A stretch of DNA of 64,000 nucleotides from Kiritimatiellia bacterium (GTDB taxonomy: Bacteria > Verrucomicrobiota > Kiritimatiellia > UBA8416 > YA12-FULL-48-11). The stretch spans positions 32,665 through 96,664 of the forward strand of contig JAQUPZ010000013.1 of the NCBI GenBank assembly GCA_028716365.1. The letters run 5' to 3'. The notes beneath the pieces were generated by a model. It searched no databases. It worked only from the letters and a program-made list of their open reading frames with translations, and was not told where the DNA came from. The position numbers and the translations under genes are program-made. Below, piece by piece: positions 55,446 through 63,483 of the stretch (the first letter of the stretch is position 1; each line of letters begins with the position of its first letter).

Positions 55446-57785
55446 CTACAGTTTTTCACAAACCGATGCGAGATGATTGAGAATTGTCCTGTAGTTTTCC
55501 GCCGGATTCGTTACCGTCGGGGGCGCCATTTCTACAAGGGGCTTCGAATAAAACGCGTCGACAATTTCCTTCATTGGCAACGGTTTGGCAGGTTTCATTG
55601 GCTTTTTAGTATCACCGGCAGTCACATGTTCACTTACCCACTCCGTGTATAACTTGAGTTGCTGCAGGTAGTAGTCGTTGAACAACTCATATATATAGGT
55701 GCGGCAATAGCCATTTTCAGCATTACCTTTCAAAGCCTGCTCGAAGCACGGATTAACTGCATGGATTGCTTGAAGTTTTTTCATTGACGCGTTCATGGAA
55801 TAATCCTCGTGAAGGGCAAGAATATCGCGCAGGGCCGTCAGAATCGCCGTGACACGTTGTCCTGCCGCCTGTACTGCAGCAGCATCGGCTTTCCCCTGCA
55901 TCCATTCCCCCTGCAGCAACTCGTACCGGTATATGGCGTAAGCAAATATCCGGCCTGTCATTGTCCGTGCCAGGTCAATCGCATCGCGGTCCACCAATGC
56001 ATTGCCTGCCCCGTATGGTAACGCCGCTATCAGCCGGCAAATTGACGGGGCTTCTTTCATGTTTGGCTCCAATTTTGCACACGTGCCGCGCAATCCTTCC
56101 GTCCGTTTGGACGTCACTGTCCTCTGGGCAATACTGGCAAGACGGTTAAACATCAATGGCAGCTCGGAATGCATCCTGATCAGGGGAAGAGCCGCCTGCC
56201 ATGCGGCAAGCATCGGTGCAGACGCCGCCTGGTAACGGTCGCGACAGAATGACGGCAACAGGGACTCTGGTGTCAGGGTGTCCGGTTTCCAGGCGTTCCT
56301 TGTGAAGAACTCGAGGATCAGGTTGTCACTGTGTGAGTTCTCCGGCCAATAGACGAAGCCCTTGCACATCGGATCGGCGGCTGCGACAGGCATACGCTCC
56401 CGGATCAGGTCATAGTTACCACGCAGTTCGTTTTCCGATTCAAACGCATGGAAAATGCCAAAGAACCACGGGAATTTTCCGACTACCCCCCAGTCCTGGA
56501 AATTGGAATTATGTTTCCCTGTAGGCAGGTCCGATGTATAGTCGAAAATGAATGTATTCTGCGGATCCATAAGCTTGAGCAGGTTTGACACCTCTTCACC
56601 GGTCCAACCCGGCCAATAGAAGTCCCACGAGGCGATCAGCATGGGAGCCTGCTGATGGTGCTCGCGGAGTTTCTCGATGATCCTGCGGTAGGCAAAGAGT
56701 TTCATCTCCAGATTATCGGCACGGTTGGTAAAAACATTTCGTTCAGCCAACCCGATCGTATGGAACATATCAGGTTTCCCGTACGCATTGATGTGCGCCT
56801 GCGTGAGCTTCCAATAGTTATCAATGTTCTGGTCATTGCGGATGTCCCAGACGAGTCCGGTATCCTCTCCATATCCATGGCTTGCCTGAGGTGTAAAACT
56901 GGGCTTGATCTTTTCGAGGAACGCCTTGGGTGTACGACTGTACCAGTGGGTCATGGTGCCGGTATCTTCAGGATGTACCAGCCCGCGGGCCCGGGCGTAT
57001 TGCAGGATATGTTTTCGGAGCTCGCCGCGATACTGAAGCGGCCATGCACTCGTACGGTCGTCGTAGGAACGTGTTACCGCCTCGGGCAGCGGCGCATTTG
57101 TCGGCGGATACGGCACGAGATCCGGAAACGCTTTCTGGTACACATCGTCCATACCGATACGCAGCATGAAGAGGTTGAGCCGTTTCTTCAGTATCCAGTC
57201 GATCTCCTTCTCCCACTGGGCAGGGCCCCAGTGTTCAGCCTGGAACCTGTTCAGACTGCGATGCGCAAAATAACGGAGCCCGCGATACGCGAAACGGGGT
57301 ACCTCGCTGACATCCAGTCCGTCCATCTTTATTTCCGACATCTTCGGAATAACATCACCATCCCAGAAATAATGGCATCCCGCCTGACGCTCAAAGAAAT
57401 CGTAGACCGCGTAGAGCGTACTTCGCCCGTTTCCACCCGCGAGAAAGAGATAACACCGTCCATCCTTCTCCGCCGACTTGATCCGGTAACCGTCTATATC
57501 CGCGCCAACTCCCAGCGGCGAAATGATCTTCTGTTCGACAGCGGTCCTGCAAAAACCGTTAACACTGTCGGAACCGATTACCACAACATTGCCCGCCGGC
57601 CCGGGCTCGGTGACAATATCCAGCCGCGTACCTGTCACCGCACCGTAATACTTTTGAAACTCATTTGCTGCGATTGTGTACGCCTCAGGCGCGGAGGTGG
57701 GTTTAAGGATACGCCACTCGCCGGCATGCAGCATGCCGGCGCACAATGCCCATACGAGAACTGCTTCGGCGAATATAGTTTTCAT
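55446..57785 (-). CDS. Secreted GH89-like (alpha-N-acetylglucosaminidase-type) protein
   Basis: 779 aa with a signal peptide ending near GMLHAG. An N-terminal alpha/beta domain (about residues 22-150) with RSTLYAVYDFFERQAGCHYFWDGD comes first. A barrel follows (about 165-480; HWGPAQWEKEIDWILKKRLNLFMLR, LIASWDFYWPGWTGEEV, KFPWFFGIFHAFESENELRGNY), then a helical C-terminus. The three-part plan is that of GH89 and of DUF4838/GH67-like enzymes. GH89 would remove alpha-N-acetylglucosamine, as from heparan-type chains. Assignment between these families needs profile comparison. AAAGGAAC precedes the ATG. Confidence 0.7.
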   Translation of the reverse strand: MKTIFAEAVLVWALCAGMLHAGEWRILKPTSAPEAYTIAANEFQKYYGAVTGTRLDIVTEPGPAGNVVVIGSDSVNGFCRTAVEQKIISPLGVGADIDGYRIKSAEKDGRCYLFLAGGNGRSTLYAVYDFFERQAGCHYFWDGDVIPKMSEIKMDGLDVSEVPRFAYRGLRYFAHRSLNRFQAEHWGPAQWEKEIDWILKKRLNLFMLRIGMDDVYQKAFPDLVPYPPTNAPLPEAVTRSYDDRTSAWPLQYRGELRKHILQYARARGLVHPEDTGTMTHWYSRTPKAFLEKIKPSFTPQASHGYGEDTGLVWDIRNDQNIDNYWKLTQAHINAYGKPDMFHTIGLAERNVFTNRADNLEMKLFAYRRIIEKLREHHQQAPMLIASWDFYWPGWTGEEVSNLLKLMDPQNTFIFDYTSDLPTGKHNSNFQDWGVVGKFPWFFGIFHAFESENELRGNYDLIRERMPVAAADPMCKGFVYWPENSHSDNLILEFFTRNAWKPDTLTPESLLPSFCRDRYQAASAPMLAAWQAALPLIRMHSELPLMFNRLASIAQRTVTSKRTEGLRGTCAKLEPNMKEAPSICRLIAALPYGAGNALVDRDAIDLARTMTGRIFAYAIYRYELLQGEWMQGKADAAAVQAAGQRVTAILTALRDILALHEDYSMNASMKKLQAIHAVNPCFEQALKGNAENGYCRTYIYELFNDYYLQQLKLYTEWVSEHVTAGDTKKPMKPAKPLPMKEIVDAFYSKPLVEMAPPTVTNPAENYRTILNHLASVCEKL

Positions 57786-57825
57786 TCTTCTGTTCCTTTC
57801 GTCTACTGGGTTGGTTAGTTAGGTA

Positions 57826-57897
57826 GTTATAAGAAATTGTTTTTCGTCATAGACAGAAACCTGCCCGCCCCGACTCCCCGCAGGCGGGCCATAACCA
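57826..57897 (-). repeat. F1 leader repeat, copy 8 (with hairpin and 7-codon frame)
   Basis: Hairpin GCCCGCC (57863-57869) with GGCGGGC (57883-57889). The conserved ATG (57850) opens MTKNNFL followed by TAA (57827-57850), so here the element is a leader frame before the GH89-like gene and not part of it. The rest of 57786-58227 is AT-rich and shows no gene, only a small ATGGCA/TGCCAT hairpin at 58109-58123. Confidence 0.75.
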
Positions 57898-58227
57898 TTT
57901 TATTGTACAGTTTCTTTCTTCAACCTGTACCCGGGCCAAGGTACGCATCGCGACACTACCGCGCTAATGCTGAAAAGAACTGTGCCCGATAAATATGATT
58001 ATGTCAATAGAAAATATGATTTTATATTATAAAATATACTCAATACGTCTACCGGGTACCCTGGATGGAATTTTTCACAATTCATCTGTCGGTTGACGGA
58101 TTGTCCGATGGCAATCTGCCATGTTCAAAATCAGGCGGAAATATTACAGCTTCCGTCAAACGTATGTTATCAATACCTGAAAAAATTAATCTCTATTTTC
58201 AAGGTTTGACACTAATCTTTTTTACGA

Positions 58228-59484
58228 TTAACGTTCGATCAGTTTCCGCATTTCCGGTGTGATTTCCAGGTATTCAAAATCCTTGAATTGCATTTTAACA
58301 TCTGCACCGCCATGCAGCTGGAGTCCGAATTTACCTGACTTTTCGCACAGCGGATCCACAATATCAATGGTTTCAAAAGTATTCAAAGCTTCAACAATGC
58401 GGTCTCCTACCGCCATCGTGCAGGTCGTATTCCACTGATCATTGGTCAGCCGCACCTTTGCAATATACTCATCATTCGTGGCAACCCAGCCCCGGCCCTT
58501 CGTTTTGTCGCCTGCAGTGTGCCACAGAGCGGAATCTCTGTTACTGCCGGCAATTTCATTCTGGAAACCTTTCAACAGCCACGGCGTATTCACTTCTTCC
58601 GCTCGGAAGTACAATGCACTGTTACCGCCGGAAAGCTTATAAGAAACACGTGCCGCGAAATCAGAATAATTTTTATCGGAAACGACCAGTCCGTCACGTT
58701 TCTCAGTTTTTGTATGGACACCATGAAGCACACCATCATCATCAAACGACCAGCTCTCCGGTATAACGAAGCGGGCATCCACCAGTTTCCAGCCTTTATC
58801 GGCTTTCACAAAGAATGATTTCCACTCGCAGGCCGGAAATTCCTTAATGCGGATATTCCGCCAGGCGACAGTACCCGCTTTGCCGGCATGGATTTGTAAC
58901 CCGATGAAACCGCACAAGTCAACAGAGTCGAAAATGTTCGCGACCGGTTGACCATTCAGCCAGGTACGAATGGATGGACCTATGCACTGGATTTCAATTT
59001 CATTCCAATCACCCGCTTTGTAAGTACTGAACGCTTTTTTACGCACGTCAGCCGGCGTGGAATCGAGAAATACTTTCTTGTGCTTGAAACCGCGCCGACC
59101 TTCGTCATAGATCTGGCAGGTGGCATCGGACGTAGCAAGTTCACACTGGTAACCGAAGACGCTTTCACGATCTTCTTTCCACGGTTTGGAATGGCTGCGG
59201 ATCTGGACACCGGAATTACCATTGACGATAAATTTATACTCCATTTTGAGAATGAAGTTACCGTATTCCTTCACCGTGCAAAGGAAGGTATTGCCGGGCG
59301 TGGCAGGCGTGCACGTGCCCACGATGGCACCATCTTCCACTTTGTAGGTGGCATAACCGCCTTTAACTTTCCAGCCATCGAGGTTGTTGCCGTTAAAGAG
59401 GGACACGAAACCTTCTTCCGCGGCAGAAAGCGGCATTACAAAAAACATCGTGGTCAGGAACAATGCGGCAATATTCTGTTTCAT
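58228..59484 (-). CDS. Secreted protein with two DUF1080 (3-keto-disaccharide hydrolase) domains
   Basis: 418 aa with a signal peptide ending LSAAEEG. Domain 1 (about residues 24-215) has the DUF1080 pattern FVSLFNGNNLDGWK...YKVEDGAIVG...VQIRSHSK...GLQIHAG. Domain 2 (about 220-410) repeats it in weaker form (WSFDDDGVLHGVHT, ALYFRAEE, GLQLHGGADVKMQFKDFEYLEI). DUF1080 has a lectin-like jelly-roll fold; some members hydrolyse 3-keto-disaccharides made by Gfo/Idh/MocA-type oxidation. The tandem form is common in PVC bacteria. GGGAG precedes the ATG. Confidence 0.88.
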   Translation of the reverse strand: MKQNIAALFLTTMFFVMPLSAAEEGFVSLFNGNNLDGWKVKGGYATYKVEDGAIVGTCTPATPGNTFLCTVKEYGNFILKMEYKFIVNGNSGVQIRSHSKPWKEDRESVFGYQCELATSDATCQIYDEGRRGFKHKKVFLDSTPADVRKKAFSTYKAGDWNEIEIQCIGPSIRTWLNGQPVANIFDSVDLCGFIGLQIHAGKAGTVAWRNIRIKEFPACEWKSFFVKADKGWKLVDARFVIPESWSFDDDGVLHGVHTKTEKRDGLVVSDKNYSDFAARVSYKLSGGNSALYFRAEEVNTPWLLKGFQNEIAGSNRDSALWHTAGDKTKGRGWVATNDEYIAKVRLTNDQWNTTCTMAVGDRIVEALNTFETIDIVDPLCEKSGKFGLQLHGGADVKMQFKDFEYLEITPEMRKLIER

Positions 59485-59696
59485 AGTTTTTCTCCCATTT
59501 CGTTGGTTATTTATAAAAAATTACTCTCTTAACAAATTCAAACGACTCTGAGACAGGCAGTTACCGCCTTAGAAGGATAACAACCTGTCATCTGGCTTTT
59601 ATATTTGTTTCCCTCAACTCCAGTGTTTGTTGATGCAATCCTGGATTTCACAGTTGAGGGACTTCAAGTTTTCGTCATCCGCTTACATGAAGAAGC

Positions 59697-61940
59697 TTAA
59701 AGACCCGCTTTTTTTGGAATCGAATTGCGCCAGGTAGTACTTAAAGTCTTAATAGAAAGATCGATCACGTTTTTGTCTTTATTCGTCACTACTAAATGAT
59801 TGCCCCCGACCGTCCCGAGCTTGAAACACGGCACGGAATATTTCTTCGCAATCTTTTCAAGCCGGGCAAGATCCTTGGACCCCACGGTGACCACAATCCG
59901 CGACGGAGCCTCACCAAACAAGATTTCGTCCAGCCGATTGCCTTTCCTGGCAAGCACTCGCACATCAATACGAGCCCCATGCATCGCCTTTTTATTGCTT
60001 ATGCAAGACTCCGCAATACATACTGCAAGCCCGCCTTCCGACGGATCGTGCGCGCTCTTCACCAGTCCCGACTGGATCGCTTTAAGACACGCCGTCTGGA
60101 CCTTTTTCTCAAATTCAATGTCAATCTTGGGATTACCCTTCTTCTGTTTGTGGACAAGACGAAGATATTCGCTACCTGCCAAGCTGCCTGAGGGATTCCC
60201 CAGCAATACGATCACGTCGTTTTCCTTTTTAAAATCCTGCGTGACATATTTCGTAGCGTTCTCGATCAAACCGACCATACCGATCATCGGTGTCGGATCT
60301 ATCGGTCCCTTGGGATTTTCATTGTAGAAACTCACATTCCCGCTGATCACAGGCGTCTCCAGAACGCGGCAGGCCGCCGAGAGTCCTTCGATGCACTTCT
60401 TGAACTGCCAGTAGTTCTCAGGTTTCATGGGATTCCCGAAATTAAGGCCATCGGTGATCGCCAACGGCCGGCCGCCGGAACAAACGACATTTCGTGCTGC
60501 TTCGGCCACTGCGAGCATGGCCCCCTGGTAGGGATTCAAGTAACAATAGCGGCCATTGCAGTCCACGCTGATCGCAAGCGCCTTCCGGGTCCCCTTGACA
60601 GCAATGATCGCGGCATCTGATCCCGCACCCACGAGCACGTCTTTGTCCCGGAACGTAAAACTCCGGTAAGCGGCTTCCTTACTGGCAATTGTGGGAGAAT
60701 CAAGAAGCGAGAGCAAAACGGTATTACAATTTTTGGGCTGCGGCACCTTCTCGCGCACCAGCTTCTGAGCTTTTTTCAAGTAAGAAGGTTCCCTGGTCCC
60801 GCGGTCATAAAGCGGCGCTTTTTCTGTAAGTGCCTTGGCCGGCACCTCGGCCACGATCTTTCCGTTTTCCTTGACGCGGACCATGCCGTCCGAGGTCACA
60901 CATCCGACTTTAGCAACAGGAACCTTCCACTTCTTCAGGATCGCAATCGCTTGACGCTCCTTCCCTTTCTTTATAATCATGAGCATCCGTTCCTGCGATT
61001 CGGAAAGAAGAACCTCGTAGGGTGTCATTTTTGACTCGCATTGCGGAATCAATGCGACATCGACTTCGATCCCTGTGTCTCCACGCGAAGCCGTTTCACA
61101 AGTCGAACAAATAAGTCCCGCGGCTCCCATATCCTGCATCCCGACCACAACCCCTTTCTTGATCAATTCAAGACAGGCTTCTCTCAGGCGTTTCCCGAGT
61201 TCGGGATTACCAAGTGCTACCGCACTCGAAGAAGACGAAGATTCTTCCGTAATTTCCTTGGAAGCGAAACTCGCACCACCCACACCGTCGCGGCCCGTGT
61301 CCCTGCCGATATAATAGACTGTTTTCCCGGAACCGGATGTCGTTCCGTGCACAATGTCTTTCTGTTTCACGATCCCGGCGACAAAGGCGTTCACCAGAGG
61401 GTTCCCCTCGTAACTATCATCAAAATAGGTTTCCCCGCCAACGGCATTGACTTCTGCCGTATTAGCGTAATGTGCGAGTCCACGAATCACTTCCCTAAAC
61501 AGGTATTTTACCCTTTTATTATCGAGACTGCCGAAACGGAGGGCACCCAAAACCGCCACCGGTTTTGCACCCATGGTGAAAATATCCCTCAGGCACCCGC
61601 CAATCCCGGTGGCCGAAGCTTCGAAGGGCTCGACTGCGGACGGATGGTTATGGGACTCCATCTTGAATGCAACACCCATCCCGTCCCCGATATCCACAAT
61701 CCCTGTATTTTCTTCGCCGGCACCAACCACCACCTGTTTCCCCTTTGTTGGGAAATATTTAAAAAGTTTCCGGGAATTCTTATAACTGCAATGCTCTGAC
61801 CACATCGCCGAAAAAAGCCCGAGTTCTGTGAAATTGGGGTTTCGACCGAGAATCTTCTTGATACTTGTGTATTCTTCTTTTGTGAGTCCCAGCTTTTCCG
61901 CTACGCTTACATCCACCTTCACTTCACTATTTGTGGCCAT
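59697..61940 (-). CDS. purL: Phosphoribosylformylglycinamidine synthase subunit II
   Basis: 747 aa, the usual length of the small PurL form that works with PurQ and PurS. ATP-dependent conversion of FGAR and glutamine to FGAM in purine synthesis. It shows LGRNPNFTELGLFSAMWSEHCSYK, KMESHNHPSAVEPF, GVGGASFASKE, GMQDMGAAGLICS and AHDPSEGGLAVCIAE, all standard. purQ and purS are not in the window. AAAGGAAACA precedes the ATG. It is the only clear housekeeping gene in this stretch, yet carries the same F3+F1 upstream region as secreted-enzyme genes. Confidence 0.97.
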   Translation of the reverse strand: MATNSEVKVDVSVAEKLGLTKEEYTSIKKILGRNPNFTELGLFSAMWSEHCSYKNSRKLFKYFPTKGKQVVVGAGEENTGIVDIGDGMGVAFKMESHNHPSAVEPFEASATGIGGCLRDIFTMGAKPVAVLGALRFGSLDNKRVKYLFREVIRGLAHYANTAEVNAVGGETYFDDSYEGNPLVNAFVAGIVKQKDIVHGTTSGSGKTVYYIGRDTGRDGVGGASFASKEITEESSSSSSAVALGNPELGKRLREACLELIKKGVVVGMQDMGAAGLICSTCETASRGDTGIEVDVALIPQCESKMTPYEVLLSESQERMLMIIKKGKERQAIAILKKWKVPVAKVGCVTSDGMVRVKENGKIVAEVPAKALTEKAPLYDRGTREPSYLKKAQKLVREKVPQPKNCNTVLLSLLDSPTIASKEAAYRSFTFRDKDVLVGAGSDAAIIAVKGTRKALAISVDCNGRYCYLNPYQGAMLAVAEAARNVVCSGGRPLAITDGLNFGNPMKPENYWQFKKCIEGLSAACRVLETPVISGNVSFYNENPKGPIDPTPMIGMVGLIENATKYVTQDFKKENDVIVLLGNPSGSLAGSEYLRLVHKQKKGNPKIDIEFEKKVQTACLKAIQSGLVKSAHDPSEGGLAVCIAESCISNKKAMHGARIDVRVLARKGNRLDEILFGEAPSRIVVTVGSKDLARLEKIAKKYSVPCFKLGTVGGNHLVVTNKDKNVIDLSIKTLSTTWRNSIPKKAGL

Positions 61941-61977
61941 TGTTTGTTTCCTTTGAGTTGGTTGGTTAGGTTATGGG

Positions 61978-62007
61978 TTAGTTATAAGAAATTATTTTCC
62001 CTGACAT
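61978..62007 (-). CDS. Possible 9-codon leader frame before purL
   Basis: The conserved ATG of the F1 repeat opens MSGKIISYN and a TAA, 38 bases upstream of purL. The first seven residues match the N-terminus of the metallophosphoesterase gene, where the same ATG is the true start. Translation of the short frame is not shown. Confidence 0.3.
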   Translation of the reverse strand: MSGKIISYN

Positions 62008-62124
62008 GACCAGAAACCTGCCCGCCCCGATTCCCCTCAGACAGGCCATAACTATTTTTACCTTGTTTTGACGGTTTAGTTAATCACAGCCGGGGATTAA
62101 AACATGAGTCTGGCCAAACGTCAA
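61979..62124 (-). repeat. F1 (copy 9) plus F3 (copy d) upstream of purL
   Basis: F1 core at 61979-62010, a degenerate hairpin at 62017-62045, then CATAACTATTTTT and CCTTGTTTTG. F3 lies beyond: minus strand TTGACG (62119-62124), 17 bases, TTTAAT (62096-62101) with extended -10 TG. This gives the complete order promoter, spacer, hairpin, ATG core. The rest of the 61941-62172 gap holds nothing else. Confidence 0.75.
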
Positions 62125-62172
62125 GATGGAGCCCGAGAAAAATGACAGCAGGCATACAGAACCTGTCCCGCA

Positions 62173-63288
62173 TCACGGGGCCACGGCAACGGCGCCCAGG
62201 TTGCATTCGATCTCGAACTCGTGCGTCGCCGGATCCGGGTTTCTCTTCGTCCCCGTACAGTGACGCCCATCGCGGGTATCAACGGTGAAGACCTTGACGA
62301 TATTTCGGCTCGGTATGAACCGGTATACGCGCAACCAGTAGCCCGAACCGTAGTCTGACATCAGTTCGTGAACCGACTTACCGGCGTCATTTTGCGAAAC
62401 CAGGTGCATCGCCTCGAGGCGACTCTGGTCACCTGAGAAAATCATAAACAGGTTCGGAGATTTACGAAAGAACTTGTCCCAGAGTTGCTGCGGCGAATTA
62501 CCCCTCGTTCCGTTCCGCTTTGACCACCGCATGTGTCCCCGCGGCGCGGTCATGAACTCGGCATTCGTCCTGGGTGTGTCCAGCGGTCCGAGATCCATAT
62601 GTGTAGTAACGATCGCACGACGCGATGCATACTTGTTCAACATGGCACCGGCCCATTGCAACACGTTGTCAGGCACATTACACTCCAGATGCAGAATCAC
62701 GAAGTCCAAGCCGCCGATGGAGAATAACTGGCAACTGTTCGCGTTATTGCCCGAGATTGCCGGGTTGTCCGAACCGGTGAATGTACCAGCGTACCAAGGC
62801 TGGTCGGTGAACCGCACCGCACCGAACTGTGCCTGAAACAGCGTCGTGTTACCGTCACCAGCCATATCGTGGTTACCGGGAGCGATGCCGTATGGTACCA
62901 ACCCATGTATCCGGTCCATGTAGCGCCGCGCCAGAGCCCATTGTTCGGCCACGTTCTTGTCCACAATGTCACCAACATGGCTTACGAACACGACCCGTTG
63001 TGACCGCAGGTTATCGGCAATCCAGCGCGTCTGCGTGTCGAATGCGACATTCGTCAACTCATTGGTACTTTTGGGTTGTGCCTTGGTGCCAGTACCGCGA
63101 TAGCCCTGTGTATCCGGAATGACGATTATACTAAATGTCCCTTCCGGGGCCGGGTCAAGGAACAGGTCCGCTGCCACATTATACCTGGCCCAAACCAGGA
63201 CCACCGTACAAATAACAACAAACCACCTCACACGATGAAACGAATGTGTTATCTGTGTTGGATTACACGAAATTATTTTCCCTGACAT
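62173..63288 (-). CDS. Exported calcineurin-like metallophosphoesterase
   Basis: 371 aa. It shows the two-metal motifs IPDTQGY, HVGDIVD, PGNHDM and THMDLG in order. The chosen start MSGKIISCNPTQ, from the F1 repeat, leads into a membrane helix (WFVVICTVVLVWARYNVAA) near residue 24 that acts as signal or anchor. An earlier in-frame ATG (63318) lies inside the hairpin loop. The substrate may be a phosphate ester, nucleotide or phospholipid; family members are diverse. Confidence 0.85.
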   Translation of the reverse strand: MSGKIISCNPTQITHSFHRVRWFVVICTVVLVWARYNVAADLFLDPAPEGTFSIIVIPDTQGYRGTGTKAQPKSTNELTNVAFDTQTRWIADNLRSQRVVFVSHVGDIVDKNVAEQWALARRYMDRIHGLVPYGIAPGNHDMAGDGNTTLFQAQFGAVRFTDQPWYAGTFTGSDNPAISGNNANSCQLFSIGGLDFVILHLECNVPDNVLQWAGAMLNKYASRRAIVTTHMDLGPLDTPRTNAEFMTAPRGHMRWSKRNGTRGNSPQQLWDKFFRKSPNLFMIFSGDQSRLEAMHLVSQNDAGKSVHELMSDYGSGYWLRVYRFIPSRNIVKVFTVDTRDGRHCTGTKRNPDPATHEFEIECNLGAVAVAP

Positions 63289-63345
63289 GACCAGAAACCT
63301 GCCTGCCCCGACTTCCATGCAGGCAGGCCATAACTATTTTTTGTC
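63260..63345 (-). repeat. F1 leader repeat, copy 10 (with hairpin)
   Basis: Core from about 63262, then the strongest hairpin of the set: CCTGCCTGC (63298-63306) with GCAGGCAGG (63319-63327), nine perfect pairs. CATAACTATTTTTT follows. Base changes relative to copies 7 and 8 occur on both arms and keep pairing. Confidence 0.8.
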
Positions 63346-63375
63346 TTACTTTTGCAATTCAGTAATTACAACTGG

Positions 63376-63404
63376 ATAAAAACATAAGTTTAGCCGGGCT
63401 TCAA
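63376..63404 (-). promoter_or_regulatory. F3 promoter-like repeat, copy c
   Basis: Minus strand: TTGAAG (63399-63404), 17 bases, TTTTAT (63376-63381) with the conserved ACTTATGT before it. It lies about 90 bp upstream of the metallophosphoesterase start. Confidence 0.55.
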
Positions 63405-63483
63405 TAACGAATCAACCTTGACTATGGGGTTCTACTCTTTCAAGATACCTATTTAAAGTTCTGGAACCTGCGGAGGAACCCAA

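Noticed and set aside
56655..57818. 387-codon plus-strand open frame opposite the GH89-like gene
   Set aside because: The minus-strand protein has a signal peptide, domains and a ribosome site; the plus frame has none of these and is an antisense shadow. The same applies to long frames at 61041-61799, 19660-20424 and 3171-3785.
59495..59525. Eleventh F1 copy before the DUF1080 gene
   Set aside because: GTTATTTATAAAAAATTAC resembles the F1 core but the rest does not match; too weak to count.
63289..63318. Longer N-terminus of the metallophosphoesterase (ATG at 63318)
   Set aside because: That ATG lies in the hairpin loop of F1 copy 10; the next ATG is the conserved F1 start used in other genes.
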